Part shown: positions 15,875-25,200 of the stretch, piece after piece | Layout of the letters: every line of letters starts with the position of its first letter | Position numbering within the stretch: the first letter of the stretch is position 1 | Source of the DNA: Nostoc sp. CMAA1605 | Lineage (GTDB): Bacteria > Cyanobacteriota > Cyanobacteriia > Cyanobacteriales > Nostocaceae | Length of the DNA stretch: 44,919 bases | Assembly (NCBI RefSeq): GCF_021596505.1 | Contig: NZ_PJIZ01000040.1 | Span: 1 to 44,919 of the forward strand | Direction of reading: 5' to 3' | Notes under the pieces: model-generated | What the model was told of the DNA's origin: nothing | Databases searched by the model: none | What the model saw: only the letters and a program-made list of their open reading frames with translations | Program-made: the position numbers and the translations under genes

Positions 15875-18426
15875 CCAGGAATATCGGTGCGTAGATTGTC
15901 AATTACTACTGTTTCTTGGGTATTTTTGACATAATAAATCAGTTGTTTGGGGATATCTGCACAAGTATCTACTGGTTGTGTATCTAAAATAGTTTCTACA
16001 TCACTCCCCGAATAAGTAATTGCTCTGACTTGCCAAGTATTTTCTTGAGGCAAAATTAACGCAGTTTTCTTAGCACCAGAGTTTTCTAAAATAATTCGAG
16101 TCAAACTAATGAGGAGTTGATCCAATTCGATGGAACTGGAGATGGCTTGAGCCGCCTTGAGAATAGAAGTAAAGTCGAGAGCATGAGCCAGATTGTTGTT
16201 GCTACTATTGGAATTACGGGTAGATGAAGAAGTGCGACTCAAACTGAAATCAGCAATGGTTTCTAGTGGGTTGAGGTTGAGTTGTCGTTGCTGCAAAATT
16301 GGTTGTAACAGTTGGGGATAGCGTTTCTCTAGATCATTTACCTTGCTTAAAGCTCCCCAACGAGCATAGCAGTAGTAAGCTTCCTGCATATAGCCTGCGG
16401 CTACTTTCTCCTTGCCCCATTCTAAGTAAAACTTGGCAGCCAGTTCATTAGCGATCGCCTCTTCTTGAATGTATGCGTTAGTTTTCGCTTCATTAATGGC
16501 GCGATCGTATAAATCTATAGCCTCAATTCCTCTACCAGAAATTTTGAGCATTTCCGCAGACAGCAACAAATATCGATGTTGAAAGTTTTCTGGGCAGTTA
16601 TCCGCCCATTTTTTGATAATTTGCTGCTGTTGCTGTAAAATTACCCAATATTCCTGTTGTTCTTCTGGTGTTGCTGTTTCACATAGTCCTGCTAAACAGA
16701 GGGGATAGTAGAAATGGTATTGAATAATTGGGAAAAACCCCGCGTTAGCAGGTAGGGTTTTCTGCGCTTCTAATGCAGCTGCAACGCCATCCGCATAATG
16801 TCCATAAAGGTATGCAAGTTGGAGTTTCAGAAAACAGTACCAGTTAATTCCGTGTTCAAAATTCTGTTTTTGTCGCCAAATATCTATGTATGGTACTTCC
16901 TGTTCGTGGCGATCGCTTAATAAGTCAGTCTTTTGAGTAGAATCTTGCAGATTTAAGAGAAACTGTCGCTGTAATGTAAAAGCATACAGCATATTTACAT
17001 CGTTTACTTGCTGCACATAACTCAGATACTTCTCAGTTTCAGCGTAAACATCCGCGAGGCGATCGCCTTTAATTAACATCGCCCAAATTAAAAACGAAAC
17101 CGCCCAGACACCAAACACCACATCCCCTGCTTCTCGGCTGTTTTGATATGCTTGCTCAGATACCACTAAATTTGTTCGCAAGTGCCGATTATAGGGGTTA
17201 ATTGTATGTGCAAAGATATTATTGGTTTTGTGTATAAACTTAGTGCTATTAAAATGACGATCTAGTTTTAAACCTAGTTCTCCAAATTCATAAGCAGTTG
17301 CATAATCTCCTTGATTGGCTAAACTCATACCATAAAGACAGTAAGCAAAACCAGAGGCAGGAGCATTGCCATATTTTAATGATAAATTAATCATTAATAG
17401 AGAACTAAGAACAGCTAGATTTTGATGCCCCGCCATATAAGTAGCCGCCCAAAGATCAGCTAAAAGACTGATACAAACCTTATTAACTGGGTCTGTCATC
17501 TCAGGTAAATTAAATAAATTGGCTGGATGAATCTGGGCTAGTTGAGTATTTAATTTTTCTAGTTCAATTTTAATCGCAGATTCTTGTTCTCCAATGGTGG
17601 CAGGTAATTGCATCCCCATCACCATCAAACCTTGCAATCCCGCTTCACAAGCCGCTTGGATATTTTCCCCCTGAGTCATTTTCAGATACATTTGCACCGC
17701 ATAAATATCTGCTTGATCAAACTTATCTTGAGTATGATTTAGGGCTAAATCAAATAACTTTTCTGCCTGGTTTAAATTACCAGTTAAATATTCACACTCA
17801 GCTAATTCTCGATGTAAACCAAAGGTAAGTTGATAGTGAGTATCCCAACTATTTGCGGCTAATAATTCCACACCATAACTTAAGTATTTGACAGCAGAAG
17901 TGTAAGCAGTCGCAGCTTTAGCTTTCCTCCCTGCTATTAAATTTAACTGGGCTAACTTATATTTTTCTGCTTGTCGGTTAATGATCTTAATACCCTGATT
18001 TAGCTGACCGACGATCTCAAAAATGCTGGCTTCTAGTGCTTCTGGAGATGTATTTTCTAAGAGTAACTGTCCAATTTTCAAATGAGTCAACTGCTTTTGC
18101 GATTCCGGGATTAAAGCATAGGCTGCTTGCTGCACTCTATCATGGAGAAATTTATATGTAACAATCTCAGAAGTTTCGTGAGTAACTAGTTGATTAACAT
18201 CCCCAACATAAAATTTATAAATATCATTTCGGGGTAAAATTAAGCCTTCTTGCAAGGCATTCCATAGACAAGCAGCAGTTTCTATGACTGACTGTTCCGA
18301 AACAATAGCAAGGACTTGCAAATCAAAATGATTACCAATGCAAGCCGCTAATTTGAGGACTTGTTGAGTTGATGGTGGTAGCTTTCGCAATTGTATGCCC
18401 ATAAACTCTACCACATCATCTGTCAA
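15871..18426 (-). CDS. Multi-domain sensor kinase, middle fragment (helical repeat region and start of GAF)
   Basis: This 851-residue open frame starts at a TTG that is not a real start. It continues the AAA/signal-transduction ATPase region (KLPPSTQQVLKLAACIGNHFDLQ), then a long helical, TPR-like sensor region typical of these multi-kinases, and from about residue 745 a GAF domain. It ends VVIDNLRTDIPG and stops at 15871. Extending the frame upstream of the TTG gives the family sequence WQCDISQINQQA, which shows that it belongs to the preceding fragment. Confidence 0.85.
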   Translation of the reverse strand: MTDDVVEFMGIQLRKLPPSTQQVLKLAACIGNHFDLQVLAIVSEQSVIETAACLWNALQEGLILPRNDIYKFYVGDVNQLVTHETSEIVTYKFLHDRVQQAAYALIPESQKQLTHLKIGQLLLENTSPEALEASIFEIVGQLNQGIKIINRQAEKYKLAQLNLIAGRKAKAATAYTSAVKYLSYGVELLAANSWDTHYQLTFGLHRELAECEYLTGNLNQAEKLFDLALNHTQDKFDQADIYAVQMYLKMTQGENIQAACEAGLQGLMVMGMQLPATIGEQESAIKIELEKLNTQLAQIHPANLFNLPEMTDPVNKVCISLLADLWAATYMAGHQNLAVLSSLLMINLSLKYGNAPASGFAYCLYGMSLANQGDYATAYEFGELGLKLDRHFNSTKFIHKTNNIFAHTINPYNRHLRTNLVVSEQAYQNSREAGDVVFGVWAVSFLIWAMLIKGDRLADVYAETEKYLSYVQQVNDVNMLYAFTLQRQFLLNLQDSTQKTDLLSDRHEQEVPYIDIWRQKQNFEHGINWYCFLKLQLAYLYGHYADGVAAALEAQKTLPANAGFFPIIQYHFYYPLCLAGLCETATPEEQQEYWVILQQQQQIIKKWADNCPENFQHRYLLLSAEMLKISGRGIEAIDLYDRAINEAKTNAYIQEEAIANELAAKFYLEWGKEKVAAGYMQEAYYCYARWGALSKVNDLEKRYPQLLQPILQQRQLNLNPLETIADFSLSRTSSSTRNSNSSNNNLAHALDFTSILKAAQAISSSIELDQLLISLTRIILENSGAKKTALILPQENTWQVRAITYSGSDVETILDTQPVDTCADIPKQLIYYVKNTQETVVIDNLRTDIPG

Positions 18427-18437
18427 TGCTTGCTGAT

Positions 18438-20246
18438 TTATTTGGCTAATATCACATTGCCAACATCCTCAAATGAGTTAAATTCAATCAATCCATCTTG
18501 GTGTAGTGCTTTGAGGAATTGGGTGGTAAAAAAAGGATTACCTTGAGTTTTTTGATAGACTAATTGTGACAAAGACCAGGAAGAATCTTCAGCACAACCT
18601 AATGTATCAGCTACTAGTTGATTGAGTTTTAAATAGCTGAGATTATTCAAGGTAATTGTGTGAATTCTGGGAGTTACTTCCTGAATTTTAGCTAAAGTTA
18701 ACATCAACGGATGAGCTGGTGTGACTTCATTATCTCTATAGGCACCAATTAATAACAAATAACCATTATTGATATTACTGATTAATAAATTTATCAGTTG
18801 TAGGGATGCAGAATCAGCCCATTGTAAGTCATCTAAAAATATCACTAGGGGATGTTCTGGCCTAGTGAAAACTTGAATAAATTTTTGCAATAATAAATTA
18901 AATCTATTTTGAGCCGCACTACCTGACAACTCTGGTACTGCTTTTTGCTCACCAATAATCAATTCTAATTCAGGAATCACCTCAATGATTAACTGACCAC
19001 TTTCTCCTAATGCTGCTAGGATTTTATCTTGCCATTTTTGAATTATGGCATCTGGTTCTGTTAATAATTGCCCCATCAAATTACGAAATGCTTGCACAAA
19101 TGCAGAAAAAGGAATATTGCGATTAAACTGATCAAACTTGCCTTTGATAAAGTAACCACGCTGTTTGACTATTGGTTTATGAACTTCATTGACAACTGCG
19201 GTTTTACCGATACCAGAAAATCCGGCAACTAACATCAATTCTGATTTACCGTGAGCAACTCTCGCAAAAGCGTCAAGTAATATTTGTACCTCCCTGTCTC
19301 TTCCATAGAGCTTTTCGGGAATAATAAAGCGGTGACAAATATCTCTTTTACCTATGGGAAATTCCGGGATTTCTCCTATAGTTGTAAATTGCTGCCAACA
19401 AATTTCTAAATCATATTTTAAACCCAGCGCGCTTTGATATCGTTCCTCGGCATTTTTCGCCATGAGTTTGGTAATAATTTGGGAAATTACTACTGGGATA
19501 TGAGGGTTGATTTGATGCGGCGGGGTGGCTAATTTTGCTAGATGGGCGTGAACTAATTCAATGGGATCATCAGAATGGAAAGGTAATTTTCCAGTTAACA
19601 TTTCATAGAAAGTTACCCCCAAGGAATAAAAGTCAGTGCGATAATCAATACCTCGATTCATGCGTCCAGTTTGTTCTGGCGATAAATAGGCGATAGTTCC
19701 TTCTAAAACATGAATACTTTGAATCTCTTGTATTTCTCTCGGTAGTAGAGAAGCAATACTAAAATCTATGAGTTTTACTTGTTTAGTTTGTGGATTAATT
19801 AAAATATTGGCGGGCTTAATATCTTTATGAATCACACACAGGTTTGACCCGTCGTCAATACTATTATGTAGTTTATGGATGATATCTGCAATCTGAATTG
19901 CCACTGGTAAAAAATTGGCGATTAATTGGGTATTGCTTTGTTCTATTCCCCATTCTTTGAGGGATATCCCGCCAAAATCTTCCATGACCAGAGCATAGCC
20001 GTTATGGTAAGTTTCTAAGCAATAGGGTTGAATGATACCAGTTAAAGCGAGATTCTTCGCAATCACATACTGGTTGCGAAATTGTAAGAGTTCGTGAAAA
20101 CTAGGGTATTCTACACGCATTAACTTAATCACCACAGGTTTTTGGTCTTGCTCCCGCATTCCTCGGTAAACTACTGTGCGTGTACCTGAGTAAATTTCGT
20201 CTTTGATAATATAACCAGGGAGCTGAGTCTCAAATATCCTGACCAT
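18438..20246 (-). CDS. Multi-domain sensor kinase, N-terminal fragment (Ser/Thr kinase and AAA ATPase)
   Basis: This 602-residue frame has a Hanks-type Ser/Thr kinase domain at about residues 10-270, with the catalytic loop VIHKDIKPAN and LIDFSIA in the DFG place (DFS). A STAND-like ATPase domain follows, with a P-loop GFSGIGKT and Walker B LVIFLDDLQWAD. It ends EDVGNVILAK, where family members continue GCWQC..., so the true C-terminus lies in the next frame. It carries the gene's natural start; the ATG at 20246 gives MVRIFETQLPGYII, usual for this class. Confidence 0.86.
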   Translation of the reverse strand: MVRIFETQLPGYIIKDEIYSGTRTVVYRGMREQDQKPVVIKLMRVEYPSFHELLQFRNQYVIAKNLALTGIIQPYCLETYHNGYALVMEDFGGISLKEWGIEQSNTQLIANFLPVAIQIADIIHKLHNSIDDGSNLCVIHKDIKPANILINPQTKQVKLIDFSIASLLPREIQEIQSIHVLEGTIAYLSPEQTGRMNRGIDYRTDFYSLGVTFYEMLTGKLPFHSDDPIELVHAHLAKLATPPHQINPHIPVVISQIITKLMAKNAEERYQSALGLKYDLEICWQQFTTIGEIPEFPIGKRDICHRFIIPEKLYGRDREVQILLDAFARVAHGKSELMLVAGFSGIGKTAVVNEVHKPIVKQRGYFIKGKFDQFNRNIPFSAFVQAFRNLMGQLLTEPDAIIQKWQDKILAALGESGQLIIEVIPELELIIGEQKAVPELSGSAAQNRFNLLLQKFIQVFTRPEHPLVIFLDDLQWADSASLQLINLLISNINNGYLLLIGAYRDNEVTPAHPLMLTLAKIQEVTPRIHTITLNNLSYLKLNQLVADTLGCAEDSSWSLSQLVYQKTQGNPFFTTQFLKALHQDGLIEFNSFEDVGNVILAK

Positions 20247-20403
20247 AATGACTATCTCTTACTAATCTGGAGTTAGTTTTCCCCGTCTACATTCCAAATT
20301 AGCAGGCGATCGCTACATTGCATCTATACAAAACTTTACAAAGCAGTTTTTTTGACTGTTGACTGTTAACGCTTAACAGTCAACGCGGCGCATTGTGAAG
20401 AAT

Positions 20404-22002
20404 CTAAGCTTCTGGAGGTAAATCTACACTGTATAGAACTTGTCCAGCTAAATCACGTATTGATACGGTCATCACCTTGGTGGCACCATTGATTTTAACA
20501 GCACCAAAGAATTGTAAACCTGCACTTGGGGGACGATTTGCTCTTGTACCCAGGGGAAGGCTTTGGAAAATCAACTGTGGCCCAAAAGTATTTTCTAATT
20601 GGTTCGGCCCGAATGTCCCAGCGTGGAGAGGCCCGGCGACAAATTCCCAAAAAGGTTTGAAGTCTGGAAACTGGGCTTTATTGGGGTCGTAATAGTGGGC
20701 TGCGGCATAATGAACATCAGCAGTTATCCACACTACGTTTTTAATATTATTGTGTTTGATAAACCGCAGTAAATCAGCAATTTCTAACTCTCTTCCTAAA
20801 GGTACACCGTTGTCAGCGTTAGCCCAAGCCTCAAAGTCTGTGCTACCATCTCGCACTATTAATCCTAGCGGCATATCACTGGAAATAACTTTCCAGGTAG
20901 CTTTAGATGTGAGCAGTTGACGTTTAATCCATTGTATTTGTTTGCTACCCAGCATATCAGTATCTGGGCTGGGTACTGGTTGATTATTGGGAGTATTTCG
21001 CCCTCTATAGGTGCGTTCATCGAGCATGAAAATATCTAACAAGGGGCCATAATTAAAGGCACGATAAATTCTCGCTTGTTCGGTGTTATTGGTCGTATAG
21101 CCAATGGGCATATATTCTAAGAAGGCTTGTCTTGCTCTTTGTACAAGCAAGTTCACATTCTTAACTGCATAACGGGCATCAGTGAGGATTTCCCCAGGAT
21201 ACCAGTTATTAGTCACTTCGTGGTCATCCCATTGTGCCAACATGGGAACTTCGGCGTTAAACCGCTTCACATTTTCATCTAGTAAGTTGTATTGATAGTT
21301 CCCACGAAATTCTTTGAGTGTTTCTGCGACTTTCGATTTTTCCTCTGTGGTGATGTTCTTCCAGATGGTGCCATCATCTAGTGTTACTTGGGCGGAGATG
21401 GGGTTATCAGCGTAAATCGTATCACCACAATGGACAAAAAAGTCGGGTTGGAGTTGGCGCATAGTTTCGTAAATTCTCATCCCGCCAAATTCAGGATTTA
21501 TACCCCATCCTTGACCGGCGGTGTCTCCACCCCAAACAAACACTATGTCTCTATTGGTGATAGCGGGAGTGCGGAAACTACCGTTTACAGATTCACTGTA
21601 GGTATCTTGATTTAAATCTTGGAACAGCACCCGATAAAAAATTTGTTGATTGGGTGGTAGATTTCCTAAGTTTAATCTGGCTGTAAAGTCTGTGTTTGCT
21701 AACGCTTGAGGCCCGAAAACACGCTGCCAACTACTAAAAGAGGGGTTTGTGGAATATTCTACGATCATTCTAGAGGCGCGATCGCTCTTACTCCAAATCA
21801 CCACATTATTACTAGTAATATCCCCGGTCGCTACACCATAGGGTATTGCAGGACGCATTTTATCGGAGGTAATAATTGCTGGTGCTTGTCCAAAAACTGG
21901 AGATTTTGATAAAACATTTGTGGTAATAATTCCACCTGCTGTTACTGCTGAATTGAGCAAAAATCGACGACGATTTAGCTTTAATGGATGATGAGATTCC
22001 AT
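20404..22002 (-). CDS. phoD: PhoD-type alkaline phosphatase / phosphodiesterase (Tat-exported)
   Basis: This 532-residue protein starts with a twin-arginine signal (NRRRFLLNSAVTAGG) and has a PhoD N-terminal domain followed by the metallophosphatase domain. Metal-site motifs visible include WGGDTAG, HCGDTIYAD, WDDHEVTNNW and TADVHYAAAHYY. PhoD enzymes are exported, Ca/Fe-dependent and release phosphate from mono- and diesters during phosphate starvation. No Pho box could be identified in the upstream 300 bases by eye. Length is normal for the family. Confidence 0.9.
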   Translation of the reverse strand: MESHHPLKLNRRRFLLNSAVTAGGIITTNVLSKSPVFGQAPAIITSDKMRPAIPYGVATGDITSNNVVIWSKSDRASRMIVEYSTNPSFSSWQRVFGPQALANTDFTARLNLGNLPPNQQIFYRVLFQDLNQDTYSESVNGSFRTPAITNRDIVFVWGGDTAGQGWGINPEFGGMRIYETMRQLQPDFFVHCGDTIYADNPISAQVTLDDGTIWKNITTEEKSKVAETLKEFRGNYQYNLLDENVKRFNAEVPMLAQWDDHEVTNNWYPGEILTDARYAVKNVNLLVQRARQAFLEYMPIGYTTNNTEQARIYRAFNYGPLLDIFMLDERTYRGRNTPNNQPVPSPDTDMLGSKQIQWIKRQLLTSKATWKVISSDMPLGLIVRDGSTDFEAWANADNGVPLGRELEIADLLRFIKHNNIKNVVWITADVHYAAAHYYDPNKAQFPDFKPFWEFVAGPLHAGTFGPNQLENTFGPQLIFQSLPLGTRANRPPSAGLQFFGAVKINGATKVMTVSIRDLAGQVLYSVDLPPEA

Positions 22003-22334
22003 ACTAATTAATAGAATATCCAGCGAAGTCTTACAGAATCAGTGTTTACCACAGGCGATGATGGCAACAAGTAAAGATAGAGTTATCTAGTGGTTAATAA
22101 AAATTACTTAAAAAGACTTTATAAAATTTAATATATCTGCCAAAAATATCATTTTACCTGCTATTAAATTTTGCTTAAACTAGCTACCCAAAAATAGGCT
22201 AAATCTAAACATCTGTGCTAATACCACCAGTAAAAAACATTATTTTCGTAAATTTATTTAGGAAAACAACCATTTTTTACCTCTGCACCTGATGTTGACA
22301 AATTTAGCCAAAATTTAATTTGAGGGTAACTGAG
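22003..22334. other. Divergent intergenic region, phoD / PEP-CTERM gene
   Basis: This AT-rich region of about 330 bases holds the promoters of both divergent genes. I see no tandem repeat, hairpin or small gene in it, and no convincing Pho box. Confidence 0.5.
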
Positions 22335-22874
22335 ATGAAATTGTGGAAAAATTTAGTTTTAGCTACTGCTAGTCTGGCTGTAGGGTGTTCTGCTGTTAAT
22401 ATGAAAACCGCATCCGCAGCGATTGTAAATTATGCTTTCACTGTTGAAAGTCCTACCAGAAATGGTCAAGGATTTTTTAGTTTTGATGATGAAACTTTTA
22501 GCGATAGTATTTTTCCAGAAACAGTAGTGAAGTCCTTATCTTTCCAATTTGACGGTGACAGTAATGTTTACACAGAACAAGATGATATTGCCTATCCTAA
22601 TTTTCCTATTGTATCGTTAGTGTCTTCTGTCAATGGTCAGCCATCTATAGAATTAAGTTATTTTTTCTTGGATAAAACTAATCCGGCTGAATTTTATTAT
22701 GAAATTGTGGGAGAAGATTTGACAATTTTAGATGCTAATTTTCAAAATACTGAAATTGGGTTTGGTAAGGTAACTTATGCAAAAGTACCAGAACCCACTA
22801 CTGTATTTGGTGCTGTCATTGTTCTAGGTACTAGTTTGATTATCAATCAGAAATCAAGATTACTCAAACAATAA
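22335..22874 (+). CDS. PEP-CTERM sorting-domain protein
   Basis: This protein of about 179 residues has an N-terminal signal peptide (MKLWKNLVLATASLAVGCSAV), a beta-rich exported body, and a C-terminal PEP-CTERM signal: VPEPTTVFGAVIVLGTSLII, then basic residues (KSRLLK). PEP-CTERM proteins are recognised by an exosortase, which is not in this window. I chose the ATG at 22335; the frame extends to a TTG at 22320 but that adds no signal-like sequence. Function of the body is unknown. Confidence 0.82.
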   Translation: MKLWKNLVLATASLAVGCSAVNMKTASAAIVNYAFTVESPTRNGQGFFSFDDETFSDSIFPETVVKSLSFQFDGDSNVYTEQDDIAYPNFPIVSLVSSVNGQPSIELSYFFLDKTNPAEFYYEIVGEDLTILDANFQNTEIGFGKVTYAKVPEPTTVFGAVIVLGTSLIINQKSRLLKQ

Positions 22875-22908
22875 ACGTTTAATTTTGTGGTCAACTCTAT
22901 AACAAACA

Positions 22909-22941
22909 ATATCCCCGAATTCTCAAAGAATTTGGGGATAT
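22909..22941. terminator. Hairpin between convergent genes (probable bidirectional terminator)
   Basis: A 14-bp stem (ATATCCCCGAATTC with GAATTTGGGGATAT, one G-T pair) closes a 5-base loop between the PEP-CTERM and FkbM genes. No long T run follows on either strand, so termination is likely but not certain. Confidence 0.65.
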
Positions 22942-22984
22942 GAAAAAAGATATACTGTCAGGGTTGATGATAGCTAATTAAATA

Positions 22985-23719
22985 TTAGCGAATAAATAAT
23001 AATTCATTAGCATAGAGTTTTTTAGGGTCAAGATAAAAACCTTGTTCAGCTAATTTACTCTCCACAAATTTAGTTTTCTCTGAACCTAGAATACGGGAAT
23101 GCAGTTCAATACATATTTTGCGTACATTGTGTAAATTGGCATATTTAAATAACTCATATTCACCACCTTCAATATCGAGAATCAGAAAAGTTGGGTCAAT
23201 TCTTTGAACCTCTTGATTGAAGCTAATTACAGGAACTTGAATCTTTTGGTCATCTGGTTTGCGTTGAAGAGTTGAAGAAGACCAAAAGCTTTTAGCAACA
23301 TAAAAATCTTGTGTTCCTGGAGTTTCGCCTAACAAGCAATTATGGAAATGGGGATTGACATTATTTACCGCAAAAGTCTGGCGGATAAAAGGTTCTAAGG
23401 CTGGATTTGCTTCATAGGTAAATACATTATCTGAACCTAATTTTCGCGCGCAGTAACTGGCCAGTAAACCTAAACCAGTTCCCAATTCCATAACTCGGTC
23501 ATGTTTTTCTAAATTGGCTTGAATGATTTTTAACTCAGACGCTTCATAATAACCAGCATACAGGGCTTCTAGTGGCCCTCGACTGATGTTGGGTGGAATA
23601 GGCAACTTAATACCAGCAATTTCCACAATCTGTGGTTTGGTAAATTCTCTAACTTTGAGCCTTAACTGACCAGCTAACCTGTTGATTTGATACTCTACTT
23701 TTTGCATGGATGAATACAT
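22985..23719 (-). CDS. FkbM-family methyltransferase
   Basis: This 244-residue SAM-dependent methyltransferase shows motif I as VMELGTGLGLLASYCARKLG, then VFTYEANPALEPFIRQTF, and the FkbM-type FLILDIEGGEYELF. Family members often methylate sugars or natural products. No glycan or secondary-metabolite cluster surrounds it, so the substrate is open. It converges on the PEP-CTERM gene across a hairpin. Confidence 0.83.
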   Translation of the reverse strand: MYSSMQKVEYQINRLAGQLRLKVREFTKPQIVEIAGIKLPIPPNISRGPLEALYAGYYEASELKIIQANLEKHDRVMELGTGLGLLASYCARKLGSDNVFTYEANPALEPFIRQTFAVNNVNPHFHNCLLGETPGTQDFYVAKSFWSSSTLQRKPDDQKIQVPVISFNQEVQRIDPTFLILDIEGGEYELFKYANLHNVRKICIELHSRILGSEKTKFVESKLAEQGFYLDPKKLYANELLFIR

Positions 23720-23773
23720 AAGATTTGTATCTAGTAAAAGGGTAAAATGTCTGTCTTCAGTCCGTCGTCGCTC

Positions 23774-24874
23774 TTATTTATAAGTGATAACTACTTCACC
23801 TGTCATTTCCGTTGTATCTGATGATACATCATCTGTTGGCTCAAATTCTCCACTCCGCCAAGTATCAGTTATATCTTTAATAAAGCTAGCTGTGGGGATA
23901 GCCACTAATAAACCTAAAACACCGCCTAATTTCGCGCCTAATAGTAAAGAAACTACGACCCAAACCGGATTTAAACCAGTCAAATTACCGAGAATTCGAG
24001 GTGCAACAAAGTTAGAGTTGATTTGGTCAATAGCTACAGCTACTCCCAAAACTTCCACTCCTAGCCAAAAGTTTTCTAAAGCAACTAATAAACTAACAAT
24101 AGTAATCCCGATACCTGTACCAAAGGGAAATAGGGAGAAAAAACCGATACCAATACCGAATAATAACGCTAAGGGAATTCGCAAAGCCACAAACGCCAAA
24201 GTGACTGTTACCGCTAATATTGCTCCTAACGTTGCCTGACCAATAAAGTAATTATGGAAATCCTCCCGCAGTAGTTGGCGGACTTTCACACCGATGTTTG
24301 TCGGAAACCACTGGTAGAGACCATCCCACAAGCGATCGCCATTCAATACCATATAAATAGTTAGCACTACCGTCAGCAGCACATTTACCACCACGCCAAT
24401 AGTATCGAACGCCAAACCCAAAATTTTGCCAGTGACAGCCTGTAATTGATTAGACAATCTTTCTATCAGTTGTGTGAATAAACTACTCAAATTTACTGGT
24501 AAAGTTTGGGTAGCAATCCAATTTTGGAACACATCAAGCTGTTGCGAGCCAGAATCAATCCAATTAGGCAAAATATTTACTAGTTCATTGAGCTGTTCAA
24601 TAATCAGTGGAACTAAAGTCAGACCTAAAGCCACTAAAATCACCACAGCCAACAATAACACCCCACCAATCGCCAAGTTACGTTTCACCCCACGGCTTTG
24701 AAAAAATTGGATGGGATAATCTAAAACAAAAGCCAGCAGTACAGCAGATGCAAAAACACTCACCAAGGGTTGAAAATACTGCACAACCTGAAGTAACAAC
24801 CAACCGTTAAGAATCACAACAGGAAACGCCAACCCCACAGTTAACCATCGTGGCAATTTATTTAATGATTGCAT
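23774..24874 (-). CDS. AI-2E family transporter / PerM-type permease
   Basis: This membrane protein has about eight predicted spans and the family's hallmark layout: paired N-terminal helices, a soluble central region (about 120-180), and C-terminal segments including NFVAPRILGNLTGLNPVWVV and GLLVAIPTASFIKDI. Members export diverse small solutes; cyanobacterial members are not functionally resolved. I place the start at ATG 24874 (MQSLNKLPRW), which has GGAG about 10 bases upstream; the frame is open to 24940, adding a 22-residue polar leader. Confidence 0.8.
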   Translation of the reverse strand: MQSLNKLPRWLTVGLAFPVVILNGWLLLQVVQYFQPLVSVFASAVLLAFVLDYPIQFFQSRGVKRNLAIGGVLLLAVVILVALGLTLVPLIIEQLNELVNILPNWIDSGSQQLDVFQNWIATQTLPVNLSSLFTQLIERLSNQLQAVTGKILGLAFDTIGVVVNVLLTVVLTIYMVLNGDRLWDGLYQWFPTNIGVKVRQLLREDFHNYFIGQATLGAILAVTVTLAFVALRIPLALLFGIGIGFFSLFPFGTGIGITIVSLLVALENFWLGVEVLGVAVAIDQINSNFVAPRILGNLTGLNPVWVVVSLLLGAKLGGVLGLLVAIPTASFIKDITDTWRSGEFEPTDDVSSDTTEMTGEVVITYK

Positions 24875-24970
24875 TGAATGGTGACTCCACATGAACATAA
24901 CTTTATTTTGCCTGCTCGATGGTAATTGGGCATGGAGCATTGGGAAGACGAGGGAAAGCAGGGTAAGGAA

Positions 24971-25200
24971 GAGTAGTGAGTGCTGTTAGCGGAAGCGGGG
25001 CGTTTAGCCCGTGCTGAGTGCTGAGTAATGAGTGCTGTTAGCGGTAGCGCGGCGTTTAGCCGGTGCTGAGTGCTGAGTAATGAGTAATGAGTAATGAGTA
25101 ATGAGTAATGAGTAATGAGTAATGAGTGCTGAGTAATCAGTAATGAGATGTGACTAATGACTAATGACTATTGACTAATGACTATTGACTATTGACTATT
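24971..25200. repeat. Composite array: heptamer repeats with two palindromic islands
   Basis: GAGTGCT/GAGTAAT heptamers are interrupted by two islands: 24981-25017 and 25032-25068. The islands differ at three positions. Two of these form a compensatory change in the stem around GTTTA (GGGC...GCCC against CGGC...GCCG). The array then continues as GAGTAAT units and ends in TGACTAT/TGACTAA units next to the NUDIX stop codon. Confidence 0.85.

Larger units (their letters stand above)
14390..20246 (-). pseudogene. Giant Ser/Thr kinase - AAA ATPase - GAF - PAS - histidine kinase gene, split by two frameshifts
   Basis: Three adjacent frames (18438-20246, 15871-18426, 14390-15874) together match one cyanobacterial protein class of about 1,900-2,000 residues. 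Inserting one base near 18467 and one near 15875 restores a single reading frame of 5,859 bases, or 1,952 residues. At both joins the repaired sequence reads through typical family sequence (GCWQCDISQINQQALTDD and TDIPG-VIGEY). Such proteins combine a kinase domain acting on proteins with a two-component histidine kinase. Either the gene is recently inactivated or the two deletions are sequencing errors. Confidence 0.82.

Noticed and set aside
24971..25200. CRISPR-like repeat array
   Set aside because: Period is 7 bases without unique spacers, and no cas genes are present; these are heptameric tandem repeats with inserted palindromes.
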